A stretch of 64,000 nucleotides of DNA, taken from contig NC_041019.1 of assembly GCF_004193775.1 (NCBI RefSeq), forward strand, positions 9,348,204-9,412,203. The letters are read 5' to 3'. The notes beneath the pieces are model-generated. The model had not been told where the DNA came from, did not search any database, and saw nothing but the letters and a program-made list of their open reading frames with translations. Source of the stretch: Glycine soja. Taxonomy: Eukaryota > Streptophyta > Magnoliopsida > Fabales > Fabaceae. Below, one piece after another: positions 1 to 11,145 of this stretch (position 1 is the first letter of the stretch; the number at the start of each line of letters is the position of its first letter). The position numbers and the translations under genes were made by a program.

Positions 1-1701
1 TCAATTGACCCATCAAACATAACAATCTCATGATTATAAACGTAAAGGTAGAATTACAATACAATAAATATCCCAAAATAAACTCCAATTTGATACTCTA
101 AGGATCCCTGCACATGTTAATTTTGACCCTAATTTCAATAAACTCATCCTCTACCTCTAAGCGAGCTTATGTGTGTAGTTCGACAGTGATAGCAACATCT
201 CTAGCGGCTCTCTAAGATTCTTTAAGTTTTTTCTCTGGTTGTGCTGCTAGGATTTCCCAGCGTTAGAGAGAAGAAGAAGAGATTGGAGCCTCAATTTAAC
301 TGTTTCTATGCGAGGGACATATGTTTCTCTATAGACATTATTTTGTAAATCCCAACAGTGGAAATGAGTGAAAATGAGTTCCGAAGGTGATGTCTAAATT
401 TTAAGATGATTCAGTAGTTAACGAGTTTGAGATCGTAGTTTACTTGGACAAGTTTGGGTCTATAAAAAAAAAAGAGGTTTTGAGAAAGGAAAAAGAGAGA
501 ACGAATTTGGAAGAAAGAGAGAGCGTAGAAACATATCGTAAATTTGATAACTGACCTAATATGTCTCTTTTTATATCTAGGGTACTCTAAGCCTATTATT
601 TCCTTTATTTTTTATTTTATTATTTTATAAAAAGGAACTCTATTTTACTCTTTCATTAAATAAATAACCAATTAAAACATTCTTTTGTTTTCTAAAACAT
701 CATTTTATGATATTTATTTTCTAATACTATGAAACCCTTATTTTAATTAACAAAACTCATTTTCTCTCATTTATTTAATTTCTAAAAACTCTATTAATTT
801 TTAAATAAACCTTTTAGTTTATTTTAAAAAAAAGGGTGTACACATATCATTGAGCACCATCATATTAAAGGTATACAAATCATACTTGCACCTCACATGT
901 ACTTGCAGAAACATGTTATTCTTACTTCAAGCTTCAATGTTTCTCTTTTGCCTTCAAATTCTTTGACCATAACAAACTTCCTTGTCATTCTCTGTAGTAA
1001 TATGACAACAAAAAAGCAGTCAAAATATGATATATTTAAGACCTATGGATGAAAATATTTATGTTAAAAGCAATCAATTAGTTTTTGCTAAAGGAATAGC
1101 ACAATCTAGCTAGAAGACTAAATACATCAATTTCCTTTGCAAATAAAAAAAACATGTGAACAAAAAATAGAAGAGAAAGGGAGAAAGAAAAATGCGAAAA
1201 CAAAGAAAAAATGAAAAGAGGAAAAAGTAAATATTACCTGAGTAAATTGTCAAATTGGTCATTGAATTTGTTTAACACTCTCAATTTATTCCCCCAATTT
1301 AATGAAATTAAAAAAAAAGTCCTTGAAACTTTAGTCACCCAACCATAGACTCTAATAGTCTCTGAAATTTTTTGTCCAATAGTTGTGATGCAAAGTGATC
1401 TACACTACAATTTTGTATTTCCATGGCCATTTTCTCCTATTCATCTTTCCTATACCCATGTTACTTTACCAAGAGAAGTTTTAAACTTTCATCAATCAAA
1501 ATGAGACAATTTTACAAAAGGTGGAACGAGGAAACATGAAATCAGCAAGTGTACTCAAAGAAATCATCGTTTCTATGAACCTAATTCTATGTTTTAAACC
1601 ACTCACTCCACTTTCTCCAACAAAAATCATACAATGAATTCTCAAGACCAAAACATCAAAATGGAAAAACTTAAAACATGAACAAAATCCTTTTTTGGTA
1701 A
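1..1701. other. AT-rich intergenic DNA, no gene seen
   Basis: I see no coding region here: no frame stays open for a useful length and nothing resembles a known protein. The stretch 1-840 has a purine-rich segment, long A/T runs and an end near 830-845 resembling the terminus of an old LTR, but I found no partner copy in the window, so this is only a suspicion. The rest (840-1701) is AT-rich with poly-A and poly-T runs. Confidence 0.4.
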
Positions 1702-1710
1702 CACAACTAG

Positions 1711-2090
1711 AAAAAACGCTTTCTACATCGGCTATACGACGTCATTGTAGTGCGTGTCATAAAAATTAGGTGGGACTACCACGATGGTTCAGTAAAACCA
1801 TCTTAGAATGCAGATATATTCTAAGGCGGGACCGAGATGAAGACCGTCTTAGAAAGAACCAGATTTTAAGACGGTTGTTTGCTTAACCGATATGGAAATG
1901 ACCACATTCTAAGATGGTTATACGTAGAACCGATGTAGAAATGACTACATTCTAATACTTTCTACATCGGTTGTACGTAGAACCGCCTTAGAAAATATTA
2001 CATTCTAAGACGGGTTTCTTCAAGGGACCATCTTAAAATATACTGCTTTCTACATCGGTTGTACTTGGAATCGCCTTAGAAATATGTTTT
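1711..2090. repeat. CACTA left sub-terminal repeat array
   Basis: Short motifs of the form CTACATCGG..GTA and TTCTAAGACGG/CCGTCTTAGAA recur in both orientations about every 30-60 bp. Examples lie at about 1720, 1850, 1905, 1960 and 2050. Such arrays are where CACTA transposases bind in characterised elements; the assignment here rests on motif repetition next to the CACTA-like terminus. Confidence 0.6.
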
Positions 2091-2339
2091 TTTGTTTAAA
2101 TTTTGTTTTTTTTTTCTCATTTATTTTTGTTGAGGCCAATCATTAAGCCTAAATCTGTAAACATAATAATCAATTAAACACATAAAAATAAAGCATTTAT
2201 TTTATTTAAATTCTTTATTGAGTATGACATAGGCCTATTGCTATAAGGTTCGGCATTGACTGCAAATTAAAGATAGACATGAAAAAAATTTGTATGAGCA
2301 TGAAGAAGAAAAGAAACAGTATGTAAAGTGGCCCACCAT

Positions 2340-2832
2340 GCTGATAGCTTCCTGTCTTGTAATATTTCCAATCTCATTTTCTAGCTTTAAGAATTAATGA
2401 AACCTGAGAGATTAACATAACCAGAAGCAGGAATTGACATATATATTAGTTTTAAGGACTAACTTATATGCATAATTAATTTCGATTAATTAATTGTTTG
2501 ACAGAAACATGCATTCTGATACATGGAAAAATTATAATTAAATTTGACTAATCAGTCCTGCAAGACTCATAAGCATATGGTCATATCATAGTTAGCCAGC
2601 TAACCAAACATCACGTCATAACAATAATTTATGAGCAAAAACTGTTGGTTATTGTACTGTTACTTAGAGTTAGAACTACATAATCTAACACCAAAGTAAA
2701 CGTGTATCAAAACTTATTTACCTCCCAAGTGTTTGGTTCTTCCTGAGCTGCTTACGGGAGAAATTCGAATGCCAAGCAAGATTCTCGGGATACCATGGCA
2801 AAGGTATAATAGACTCTGTATCTTTCCCTTCC
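2340..2832 (-). pseudogene. Captured fragment (2 exons + intron) of an NSUN2/TRM4-type RNA cytosine-5 methyltransferase
   Basis: Two exon-like blocks lie on the minus strand. The first (about 2832 to 2722) encodes PLPWYPENLAWHSNFSR followed by KQLRKNQTLG and ends at a GT donor. The second begins after a CAG acceptor at 2403 and encodes LENEIGNITRQEAISMV. These are the conserved N-terminal segments of NSUN2/TRM4 tRNA (cytosine-5) methyltransferases, recognised from memory. The splice phase joins correctly across the intron (AG|G). A glutamate codon of the family's FHEFLK segment is a TAA stop here, and the sequence diverges after the second block, so the fragment cannot make the enzyme. The methyltransferase core with its SAM site and catalytic cysteines is absent. 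Retention of the intron means the fragment was acquired as genomic DNA and not by retrocopying. Confidence 0.8.
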
Positions 2833-3230
2833 TTGTTAGATGAATGTACAACTAACTATTTTTTTAGTATCAGCTAAATAAGATAATTAAATGTAAAATT
2901 TGATTCACAACATAAAAAATTAATTTATTTCAAATTTAATTTGAAAAAAGGTTAGAAAATACAAATCAAATAGATAAGGACATGATAAAATCAATTTTTT
3001 TTCTTACATATAAAGTATTAAAAAACTCATATATTCATATTCTTATTCCTATCTCTTTAATAATAAAAAAATAATAACTAACCAATATAATTATTATAAA
3101 AAGAAAACATTAATTTATTAAACTTTCCCCACCCCAGCCCATAAAAAGAAAATAAATACCTGGGCTGATTCCAAAATCGATCATAGTCAAGATAAGAAAT
3201 TTTTATTTTGGCATTATTTTATATTTTAGT

Positions 3231-3315
3231 CCCATCCTAGGGCTATGCAGTAACGTTCACATGTCCCCATCCTAGGGCTATGCAGTAACGTCCACATGTC
3301 CCCATCCGTATGGCT
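3231..3315. repeat. 35-bp tandem duplication
   Basis: A 35-bp unit starting CCCATCCTAGGGCTATGCAG occurs at 3231-3265 and again at 3266-3300 with a single T/C difference. A degenerate third start (CCCATCCGTATGGCT) follows. It lies inside the CACTA element and has no obvious role. Confidence 0.85.
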
Positions 3316-3907
3316 GTATTCGGGCTTAGGTTTATCTTACTTAGGTGTTATTTTATTATTAGATTGTCTCCATCATTATGGGACTATGTCTCTAATCCAA
3401 AATTCTGGGAGACATGTAATGATTTTGTTCAGACCTAAAATTAAGCGTTCGGATATCTAAAAAAATTTCCATTTGCCCAGATATGCGATGCAATCAAGCC
3501 TAAATCTCTATTCTTTGTCTCTGATAGAAACTAGATAAGAAACTAGAACGGAATGAGTTTTTTTATTGAATGAATCCCTAATGGTTAATCTGCACTAGTG
3601 TGGTATCAGAATTCAGAATGAATGAGGGCAAAATCTACAAGAATGACTGCCCCAATAAAGAGAGCCGAGTTTCTCCCACCCAAAACTAATCCTCACCAAC
3701 TAACACCCTTCCCCTTTCATCTTTAGCAGTTCAGCCTCTATTTATTAGAGATGCACTAATTACTTGTTCTAAAAAGTCCTACTCTCAACTTACAAGGCCT
3801 AACTAACAGGGCCCATCCTAACAGTAACATGCCTAACTTGATTTCTACTCATTCTTGAATATTAACTCAACAAAAGTTTCTTCCTTCAATTTAACATAAG
3901 AAGAAAA

Positions 3908-4067
3908 CTTGGATGCGATTCCATATATGCTTTTGGTGTTTGCTATCGAATCAGAATTAGAGTTTTAGCTCGACAATCAACCTATAAAAACTTGCATTGA
4001 AAGTCAACATAGGTTACCAAGGTGAAACTCCAACTTTGGTCAGAGAACAACACCAAAAGCATCCAAG
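3908..4067. mobile_element. Possible MITE-like inverted-repeat element
   Basis: The left arm contains CTTGGATGC (3908-3916) and TTTTGGTGTT (3931-3940). The right arm 4049-4067 (AACACCAAAAGCATCCAAG) is the inverse complement of these two blocks joined. The left arm therefore carries about 14 extra bases. The 160-bp body has no open frame. A stretch near 7030-7090 looks distantly related to the interior. No target duplication was recognised. Confidence 0.35.
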
Positions 4068-4301
4068 TAAGTGCATCTAAGTTTTCCCCTTACCATGAAA
4101 CACATGACTCCTCAATCACTAGTTCCACACGTACCATTCACAGCACATAAAGATAACCAATCTAACTCCTTCCAATCCTATTGCCTTGCCTACACATCAT
4201 CCTTACCTCCCAATACCCAACCATCACAAGACCAACCCACAAGATTAAAATGCATATTCTATAAAATGAAGACATGATAAACAAACACCTAAATAAGTGA
4301 C

Positions 4302-4517
4302 CTTTCTCAATCTGGGAAAGAAAATATTGAGGTGTTTGGTATTTGACTTGGAAGATTGTGTGGTGTTGGGCATTTCCTCCTCAGAAGCAGCAGTGGGTGG
4401 TTTTTGAGTAGCATAATCTAGAGCGCCTTGTTCCCATTCTCTCTTCAAACGCACAAGACAGTCTTCTTTGGCCTTCTCCAGCCTCAGCCTTCCACCTTTC
4501 CACCGACACCCATTATA
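4302..4517 (-). pseudogene. Captured exon of a NOL8/ROS3-type RRM RNA-binding protein
   Basis: A 216-bp open block on the minus strand begins directly after a CAG acceptor (4520-4518) and ends at a GT donor (4301-4300). It encodes YNGCRWKGGRLRLEKAKE, then a linker ending in HLNIFFPRLRKV. From memory, this is the end of the RRM domain and following segment of plant nucleolar protein 8-like/ROS3 RNA-binding proteins. Length and both splice signals are intact, and there is no stop in frame. The first half of the RRM and everything downstream are missing, so it is a transduplicated exon inside the CACTA element. It lies between the SWI3C fragment and the NSUN2-type fragment, all on the same strand. 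Confidence 0.75.
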
Positions 4518-5163
4518 CTGCCACATCAACAGAAAGTTAAAATTAGTTATAGGAAACAACAAAGTCTTATCTCCCGTTTAAAAACTTATGCACATCACTT
4601 GAAGAATCCTATCCCACATGTAGGTTCCCTTAATATTTGAAATCTTACTCATGTACCGTGACATCACTTCATCCTCATCTCATACACATATGCATCATGC
4701 ATCACATATCAATATATCATATTCGTCTCAGCATATACAAGTCACATTCATAGTCAAATGGAAAACGACATTTCCAAACATAATTCATTCACAAACATAT
4801 TACACATACACAACTAAGTTACATTACACAGAACAAGGCAATTCACAAGAAGAAGGCTGCATACAGTTGTACTTCAATATGTAATTACTATAAACAAGCT
4901 TAGATGACAAAACACAATTCATCTTATATGGAACACAGGAGATACAGAAAAAATACCAATTGATAAAGAACACAGGGCAAAAAGAAAGTGTAGTTACACT
5001 TCAGATATAATGCAATTTAAAATTAAAACATACTTATTTTCTTTCACCTACCAACAAATTTTCTTACAATTTAAATTCACCCACAGTAAGTATTCAGTAA
5101 AATGCTTACAACTCAAATAAGAAAATCTACCTAAATTTAAATTGCCACACCCTTCTTCCTTAC

Positions 5164-5268
5164 CTTAGAATGAAAATCTTCATTCCAACAAATTTTCTTT
5201 CTATTGTCAACAGAGTTGTACAAGAGGGAGTTTGACTTGTCCCCTTGAAGAATGCCTGGTAAGACACT
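5164..5268 (-). pseudogene. Captured exon-like block of an unidentified gene
   Basis: A 105-bp block (35 codons, open) is bracketed on the minus strand by a TGCAG acceptor (ending 5269) and a GTAAGG donor (from 5163). It encodes a hydrophilic peptide beginning SVLPGILQGDK and ending NEDFHSK. I do not recognise the protein. The clean splice borders and open frame, next to two other captured gene pieces, make another transduplicated exon the simplest reading. It is not in a phase that would continue the SWI3C exon in frame. Confidence 0.5.
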
Positions 5269-5543
5269 CTGCAGTACATACAATATAAAATTTGAAATCA
5301 AAACAACAATTTAAATTTAGAATAAGGGTTCATAAGGTTTCAAATTACGAAACAACAAATTAAGCAGATTTTTAAGTAGGTTTGAAATGCGGCACCACTT
5401 GCCTCTCCAACCTGTGCACCGTGGCAGGCGAAAACCAATATGCTCATATAAACCCCAAACCAAAATTAAACATCAACTCGAAGTGTCCAAACCTGAAACA
5501 CGAAACTAAAGCCAAACAAACACAAGATGGAAATTCAATTCAC

Positions 5544-6048
5544 CTGAATGCATTGGAACTACAAGAGCCTTAGTTCCATAGCACTTAACAATGTCACGAC
5601 CTTCCAAAATTGGAGGGGGAGTGATGACAAAAGAGGAATCACCGTCGAAAGCAAAGCTATCGGAGGGAACATACGAAAATGCTTGAAATTGGTCGTGAGA
5701 CACGTTCTCGAGAACCGGAGCAGCGAGAGCGCTTGGAGCATTGTTCTCTCCGGACTCAAGGGCACGCTCCAGAGCAACAATTGTGGTGACGGAGGAGTGA
5801 GGGTGGTTCACGGAGCGCTTTATCACCGTCGAGAACTGCAAAATCTGAACGTCGTGGTCGGAGAAGACCTCCGTCTCCACGTGAGGTTGCGAATTAGGGT
5901 GGTTGAGGTGCATTTGTTCCTCCGAATCGTAGTCGCGTTCGACGAGGTCTTCCTCTGCATTGGGTTTTTCGTCGTCGTCGTCCTCCTCCTCGTGCTTGTA
6001 GTGGCGCCGGCTGATTTGCGAATATCTCTTGCGCTTCCTCCATCTGGT
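5544..6048 (-). pseudogene. SWI3C: Captured first-exon fragment of SWI3C (SWI/SNF chromatin-remodelling subunit)
   Basis: The minus-strand frame is open from 6048 to a GT donor at 5543-5542. It runs through a basic start (WRKRKR), an acidic run (EEEDDDDEKPNAEEDLVERD), then VIKRSVNHPHSSV, VSHDQFQAFSYVP and VITPPPILEGRDIVK, ending VVPMHS. These match, from memory, the N-terminal region of plant SWI3C up to the start of its SWIRM domain. The frame is closed upstream by TAA (6051-6049) and the native ATG is not in frame, so the 5' edge is broken. The SWIRM, ZZ and SANT domains are absent. A C/T-rich tract above 6055 could be the gene's own 5' leader or part of the transposon. If transcribed from there, the message would run through the other captured exons. 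Confidence 0.8.
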
Positions 6049-6329
6049 TTAGTTCTCTGCCAAAAAAAAAGCAACGAAAAGAGAAATTGAGAGAATAGTT
6101 GTTATGAGAGGAGAAATTGCGGGAATTGGAAGCGTCGGGTTGGCATTGGGGGAGTGAGGGTTTTAGAGAGGAATGAATGAATGAAAACCTGAAGGAGAGG
6201 CTGGCATGGCAAGAGGAGAGGGGTGGGTTTAAGGGAGGGAGGGAGAGAGAGAGAGATTCAAAAGTGAAAATAATCCAATAAAAATGGCAATTCTTCAAAG
6301 ATGGGTGATTAACAAAACCGTAGTAATCT

Positions 6330-6521
6330 ATACATGAACAAAGACAGTTTTTATAAAATCGCCTTTGTAACATACACATCATAGGAGGTTTTATAAAAAC
6401 CGTCATAACAACTCTATATACTTGGCATTAATTTCAAAAATGTCACCGCGTCATGTATTACATCGGTTTTTAAATAACCGATGTAGATAGCACGATATGG
6501 AAGCTTACTTTTATAGTAGTG
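6330..6521. repeat. CACTA right sub-terminal repeats and terminus
   Basis: Short inverted motifs (TTTTATAAAACCGCC-like at 6350-6410, ACATCGGTTTTTAAATAACCGATGT at 6463-6487) precede the outward end TATAGTAGTG at 6512-6521. They mirror the CTACATCGG motifs of the left arm and are the reason the element is closed here. Confidence 0.5.
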
Positions 6522-7089
6522 CCCTGAAAATGAATTTACTTCCTACAACTGCTTTTTTGCTTTCTGTACCCTATAAAGGACAAAAATACCCCTTATCTTG
6601 TTCACCGACACCCGATGCCAGAGAAGATCTGCAATGCCTGCTTGGATGCCACATCCGAGGCCTAAGACAGCAAAATGCTCAACGACTTCAAGAATTGCCT
6701 TGTCTTGGAGCTCAACAATAGCAAAATGGTCATATTCAATGTCAGGAACTTGATGAAGGTGCAAAACATGCTAGCATTCCAGAAACCCCTTTTGAAAATA
6801 ATAAATTTTTTTAACATTCTATAAATGTGTTTTCAGAATTATGATTATACCATTCCCAAAAAAAAAAATCCAAAATTATGGCCTAATTAGAAATGTGCAG
6901 CCATAGTAATTTCATACCGTACAATAATTTCTATACTTATACCACTGTCATTTGGTAGACAATCATACCTAATTAGCAAAAGGGTAAGTTGACCTAGTCT
7001 TTAGGTACCTTTGATATACTTTTCTAGTTAAATTTCGATAATCAACATAATAAAAGTTTGCATTCAAGACAAACATACATTATCAAAGT
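6522..7089. other. Intergenic segment, possible decayed coding patch 6574-6764
   Basis: On the minus strand 6543-6764 reads as a short frame (IEYDHFAIVELQDKAILEVV..) with coding-like composition, but I cannot name a family and there is no start or splice context I trust. The remainder is AT-rich and without features. Confidence 0.3.
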
Positions 7090-7470
7090 TTTGTATTCAG
7101 TTTCTACTTAGATGCATCATGTTTGCACCAAGTTATGAGAAATTCTCTTTCACGTATTTTAATACCTTTTCCATTGAAATCTGTTTTCTATTTCTGAATA
7201 AGGAGAGAAACTAACTCCTTATAACTTCTTTGCTTTTTATAATGTTTCCTTCCTCAATTTAATTTTAATAAAATTTCCTCTGATTGTGATTTCTCTTGTA
7301 TGCTTCCATTCATTCACTGCACCAAAATCATGGTAACAAAATTAAATAAAACAAAGGATCAATCATACCGCGGATATATATAGATATGATTTCCAATTCC
7401 AGGATCTTATCATTTTATTCTTTAATTTTCTGTGGTTATACTAAAATCATGAAATGTATATTGCTCTTCA
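7090..7470 (+). repeat. Relic copy of the NLR 3' flank
   Basis: This stretch aligns by eye with the DNA downstream of NLR1 (51229-51600) and of NLR2 (about 58010-58260). Shared runs include GATGCATCATGTTTGCACCA and TTTGCTTTTTATAATGTTTCC. The same order also includes ATGCTTCCATTCATT, CAATCATACC and an AGGATCTT.ATCATTTTATT block. The preceding NLR coding sequence is not present to the left. It is therefore the downstream end of a third duplication unit whose gene is missing or replaced. Confidence 0.8.
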
Positions 7471-8194
7471 ATCTTTGCCAATCCCTTAATGACTAATTTT
7501 GAAAATGCTTTTACTCAGTACCAGCTCTAAAGAAGACCAATTTGTGAGAACTTTATGTGAGATATGCAAACATTATGTGAAAACTTTTGTATTTGTCGTG
7601 ACTGAAACTAAATTGTTAAATGATGTGACCGAGTCTCTTTGGTTTCCCCATACAAGTACAACAATGATACCCAAAATTCGTAAGGTAGTATTAGTTTTAA
7701 TAGAGCAAGACCTCAACAAAACCATAAACAAAATTTGCACAACTGTTTGCAAACCTTAGTGAGAACATATATGAACAAAATGGTACTATGTTGCAAAACG
7801 GATTGAAGAAGAGAATGCAGTAACTTTACTGTTGAGCAATGTCAACCCAATTAATTTAAAAAAGTTTAATGACAGTTTAGTAACTGATGAGTAACATTTG
7901 TTTCAGACTTTAAACACCTTGAAAGACTGATATGAAACACTTTTAATGACAGTTTAATATCAACATGGGTAAACCGTATTTCAGAATTTGAAATGGTAAA
8001 ATAAGAAGCCTGTGCTAGGTAAGCGAAAAGAATGAAATGAAAGAATCTCTGCTTCCTGAAAATCGGAGATGGAATGTCACAACTTGTGTCTCAAATTTAT
8101 ATATATTATAATTAAAAAGATGACAAAAACTTAAGAGTCAAATGAAATTATTATATTCTATATTCTATGTTGATGTTATACTAGTCCCATCTTT
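7471..8194. other. NLR intergenic spacer, left copy
   Basis: No gene is seen. The part 8030-8190 aligns with 52815-52960 upstream of NLR2 (shared: ACTTAAGAGTCAAATGAAATTATTA and TATGTTGATGTTATA, then CATCTTTTGT). It ends where copia A is inserted; in the NLR2 copy the sequence simply continues. Confidence 0.6.
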
Positions 8195-8621
8195 TGTTGG
8201 ACATTTCAGTGTAATTGATCTCTTTATTATGTTAAAATAAGAGTGCACGCTTGTTTTAATGTAATAACGAGATGTTCAGTTTAGGAAAATTTTGGAAGTT
8301 ACATGGAAGGAAAAGGCAGTTTTTAAAAAAGATAAAACTTCCATCAACCGCCAAAAACCACCTGTTCATCAACCGCCAAAAACCACATGTTCATCAACCG
8401 CCAAAAACCACCTGTTCTTTGATTATAAATAATCATTCTAGTTCAGAAAGCTTAACGGGTGACAAAACATACAAGACCAAAACAAAACTCTTGAATTATA
8501 ATCTTCTGATTTTATCCGATTGAACAATTTTGGTTGAACCCCGAAATTTGATTCAATCTGAAAGTGTTATACACGACTTCAGATTTATCCAGTATTATCT
8601 CGATTTTCAAATTAACCAATA
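8195..8621 (+). repeat. 5' LTR of copia A
   Basis: It is 427 bp long. It differs from the 3' copy by a few substitutions and one extra 25-bp unit (ATCAACCGCCAAAAACCACCTGTTC type): three units at about 8343-8417 here, two in the 3' LTR. It ends ..TTAACCAATA, with a C-to-T change in the canonical CA end. Confidence 0.92.
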
Positions 8622-8645
8622 AAATATTGAATCAAATCTTTCGAG

Positions 8646-9330
8646 ATGACGAACGATAGTTCGAAGATGACAAGCAAGTTTACGAAGTTGGACAAGTTTG
8701 AAGGGCAGGATTTCAGAAGATGGCAGAAGAAGATGCACTTTCTCTTGACAACATTGAAGGTGGTGTATGTGTTGAGTACACCGATGTCGGTGTTTATGGA
8801 AGACGAAACTCTGGATCAAGCAAGGAAGCGTTCGAAATGGGAGAATGACGATTACATTTTTCGTGGACACATTCTGAACGGTATGTCTGACTCTCTCTTT
8901 GATATTTATCAAAATGTTGAGTCTGCTAAGGAATTATGGGACTCTCTTGAATCCAAGTATATGGCAGAAGATGCCTCAAGTAACAAATTCTTAGTTAGTA
9001 ATTTCTTTAATTACAAAATGATTGATTCGAGGCCTGTTATGGAACAATATAATGAACTGCTGTGGATTTTGGGTTAGTTTACTCAACATGATTTGAAAAT
9101 GGATGAATCCATTGCAGTTTCATCTATAATTGATAAATTGCCTTCTTCTTGGAAAGACTTCAAGCATACCTTGAAACATAAGAAGGAAGAGTTGACTCTG
9201 GTTCAACTCGGTAGTCATTTCATGATTGAGGAGTCGCTGAGGGCTTAGGAAATTGACAAAGTCAATGATAAAAACGTAGCAGGTTCCTCTTCCATTAATA
9301 TGGTAGAGGAAAGTGGAACAGTTAGAATCT
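8646..9330 (+). pseudogene. Copia A gag, broken
   Basis: The frame begins MTNDSSKMTSKFTKLDKFEG and is 143 residues long before a TAG at 9075-9077. The same frame then continues (FTQHDLKMDESIAVSS..), with a second TAG at 9247-9249, to the deletion junction near 9325. It matches the gag of copia B closely. In copia B the protein runs on into a CCHC zinc knuckle that is deleted here. It cannot make a full capsid protein. Confidence 0.85.
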
Positions 9331-11145
9331 AATGATTCTGTTGCTGTGAACTCGGTTATAGAGTCACGGGATGCTATCTTTCATGAACTAAGGTTTACAT
9401 CTATACCTAGGCCAAAGGACATGAATTCCATGTCGAAAGTCTTAGTTAATATTGAGGATATACCTTTAACTAGTACTAAAACTAGAAAGAGTACGAAAGT
9501 AAGAAATGCTAAGTCATTTGGTGATGACTTTCAACTCTATTTGGTTGAAGGGTCAAGGAATGATATTGAATTTCAATATCAATATTGCCTTAATGTTGAG
9601 GAAGACCCAAAGACTTTTAGTGAAGCAATGGCTTCAAGGGATGTTGTATTCTGGAAAGAAGCAATCCAAAGTGAGATGGATTCCATCATGCAAAATAATA
9701 CCTGGAAATTGGTTGACTTACCTCCTGGATGTAAGCCATTAGGATGTAAGATGATCTTTAGGAGAAAGATGAAAGTGGATGGTACTGTTGAGAAGTACAA
9801 AGCCAGATTGGTTATCCAAGGCTTTAGGCAAAAGGAGGGTATTGATTTTTTCGATACATATGCTCCTGTTGCTAGGATATCCACTATTAGACTGTTGTTA
9901 GCACTTGCTGCTATCCACAATCTGGTGATTCACCAAATGGATGTGAAAACTGCATTCTTAAACGGTGAATTGGATGAAGAGATATACATGAAACAACCTG
10001 AAGGGTTTGTTATGCCAGGAAATGAAAATAAGGTGTGTAAACTGATGAAATCTCTTTATGGCTTGAAACAAGCGCCTAAACAATGGCATAAAAAATTTGA
10101 TGAGGTTGTGTTGTCTAGTGGTTTTGTTCTAAACCAAGCAGATAAATGTCTATACAGCAAGTTTGATACTCATGGCAAAGGAGTTATCATTTGTCTGTAT
10201 GTAGACGACATGCTGATCTTTGGTACCGACCAAGATCAAGTTGATGAAACTAAGACATTTTTGTCTTCTAAGTTTGATATGAAAGATATGGGGGAGGCGG
10301 ATGTGATCTTAGGAATAAAGATCAAACGTGGAAACAATGGCATTTCCATCTCTCAATCACATTATATTGAGAAGATATTGGAGAAATTTAATTTTAAATA
10401 TTGTTCTCCGGTAAGTACTCCCATTGATCCTAACCTGAAGCTATTACCTAATAAAGGTGTAGCAGTGTCTCAACTTGAATACTCAAGGGCGATAGGATCA
10501 CTCATGTATGCAATGATTAGTACTAGGCCTGATATAGCTTATGTTGTTGCTAAACTTAGTAGGTTTACAAGTAATCCCAGTTCTCATCATTGGCAAGCTA
10601 TGAATAGAGTATTCAAGTACTTAAAGGGAACCATTGACTATGGTTTGACATACACTGGATTTCCTTCGGTTATTGAAGGTTACTCTGATGCAAGTTGGAT
10701 AACCAATATGGAAGATTATTCATCCACAAGTGGTTGGGTATTCCTCCTTGGAGGAGGTGCTATCTCTTGGGCATCCAAGAAACAGACCTGCATTACAAAT
10801 TCAACAATGGAATCTGAATTTGTAGCTTTAGTAGCAGCTGGTAAAGAAGCTGAGTGGCTAAGAAATCTGATCTATGAGATTCCATTGTTGCCCAAACCTA
10901 TACCTCCCATGTCTATCAGGTGCGATAGTCAGGCTACTTTGGCTAAGGCATATAGTCAAGTGTATAATGGGAAGTCTAGACACTTGGGTGTTAGACACAA
11001 CATGGTTCGGGAGTTAATCATGCATGGTGTGATATCAGTGGAGTTTGTGAGAACTCAGCATAATTTGGTCGATCATTTAACCAAAGGGTTAAGTAGAGAT
11101 CTCGTGAAAAGGTCGGCTGTGGGATTAGGATTAAAGTCCATCTGA
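9313..11145 (+). CDS. Copia A reverse transcriptase-RNase H polyprotein fragment
   Basis: This is a 610-residue open frame. RT features include [19 protein letters not shown] and [18 protein letters not shown] (about 130-180), [19 protein letters not shown] (about 210-230) and [11 protein letters not shown]. The catalytic YVDD lies at residues 296-299. RNase H follows with GYSDASW (Asp at 459) and [10 protein letters not shown] near 535, ending at a stop close to the 3' LTR. Protease and integrase, normally upstream in the same polyprotein, are absent. The first residues (MEQLES..) come from the deletion junction and are not a native start. RT and RNase H motifs look intact, so the protein could be active if expressed, but this copy alone cannot complete a cycle. 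Confidence 0.93.
   Translation: MEQLESNDSVAVNSVIESRDAIFHELRFTSIPRPKDMNSMSKVLVNIEDIPLTSTKTRKSTKVRNAKSFGDDFQLYLVEGSRNDIEFQYQYCLNVEEDPKTFSEAMASRDVVFWKEAIQSEMDSIMQNNTWKLVDLPPGCKPLGCKMIFRRKMKVDGTVEKYKARLVIQGFRQKEGIDFFDTYAPVARISTIRLLLALAAIHNLVIHQMDVKTAFLNGELDEEIYMKQPEGFVMPGNENKVCKLMKSLYGLKQAPKQWHKKFDEVVLSSGFVLNQADKCLYSKFDTHGKGVIICLYVDDMLIFGTDQDQVDETKTFLSSKFDMKDMGEADVILGIKIKRGNNGISISQSHYIEKILEKFNFKYCSPVSTPIDPNLKLLPNKGVAVSQLEYSRAIGSLMYAMISTRPDIAYVVAKLSRFTSNPSSHHWQAMNRVFKYLKGTIDYGLTYTGFPSVIEGYSDASWITNMEDYSSTSGWVFLLGGGAISWASKKQTCITNSTMESEFVALVAAGKEAEWLRNLIYEIPLLPKPIPPMSIRCDSQATLAKAYSQVYNGKSRHLGVRHNMVRELIMHGVISVEFVRTQHNLVDHLTKGLSRDLVKRSAVGLGLKSI

Larger units (their letters stand above)
1702..6521. mobile_element. 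CACTA-type DNA transposon carrying host-gene fragments (Pack-CACTA)
   Basis: The left end starts CACAACTAGAAAAAACG, close to the CACTACTAGAAAAA termini of legume CACTA (En/Spm) elements. The right end, read inward on the minus strand, starts CACTACTATAAAAG. Just inside each end lie sub-terminal repeats based on CTACATCGG and TTCTAAGACGG: 1720-2090 on the left, and CATCGGTTTTTAAATAACCGATG around 6463-6487 on the right. No transposase frame is visible, so the element looks non-autonomous. Between the arms are exon-like segments of several unrelated host genes, all on the minus strand. The 3-bp target duplication expected for CACTA is not seen (TAA on the left, CCC on the right). One boundary may therefore be wrong or decayed, or two related elements may be joined. 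Confidence 0.6.

Noticed and set aside
1..840. Possible old Ty3/gypsy LTR
   Set aside because: There is only a general resemblance (purine-rich leader, A/T-rich body, GGGTGTACACA end). No second copy, primer site or internal genes are in the window.
3629..3645. TGGTATCAGAATT, resembling a tRNA-Met primer-binding site of a copia element
   Set aside because: No paired LTR, gag or pol sequence was found around it, and the match ends after ten bases.
5548..6090. 180-codon plus-strand frame over the SWI3C fragment
   Set aside because: The minus-strand frame has clear SWI3C similarity and a splice donor. The plus frame is its shadow and is repetitive in V/L.
1699..6524. A 3-bp target duplication for the Pack-CACTA element
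   Set aside because: TAA precedes the left end and CCC follows the right end. I could not find a matching pair, so the boundary call stays moderate.
7499..7759. 86-codon plus-strand frame in the left NLR spacer
   Set aside because: It starts in DNA homologous to a non-coding NLR flank. I recognise no family, and comparison with 58300-58320 gives no sign of coding constraint.
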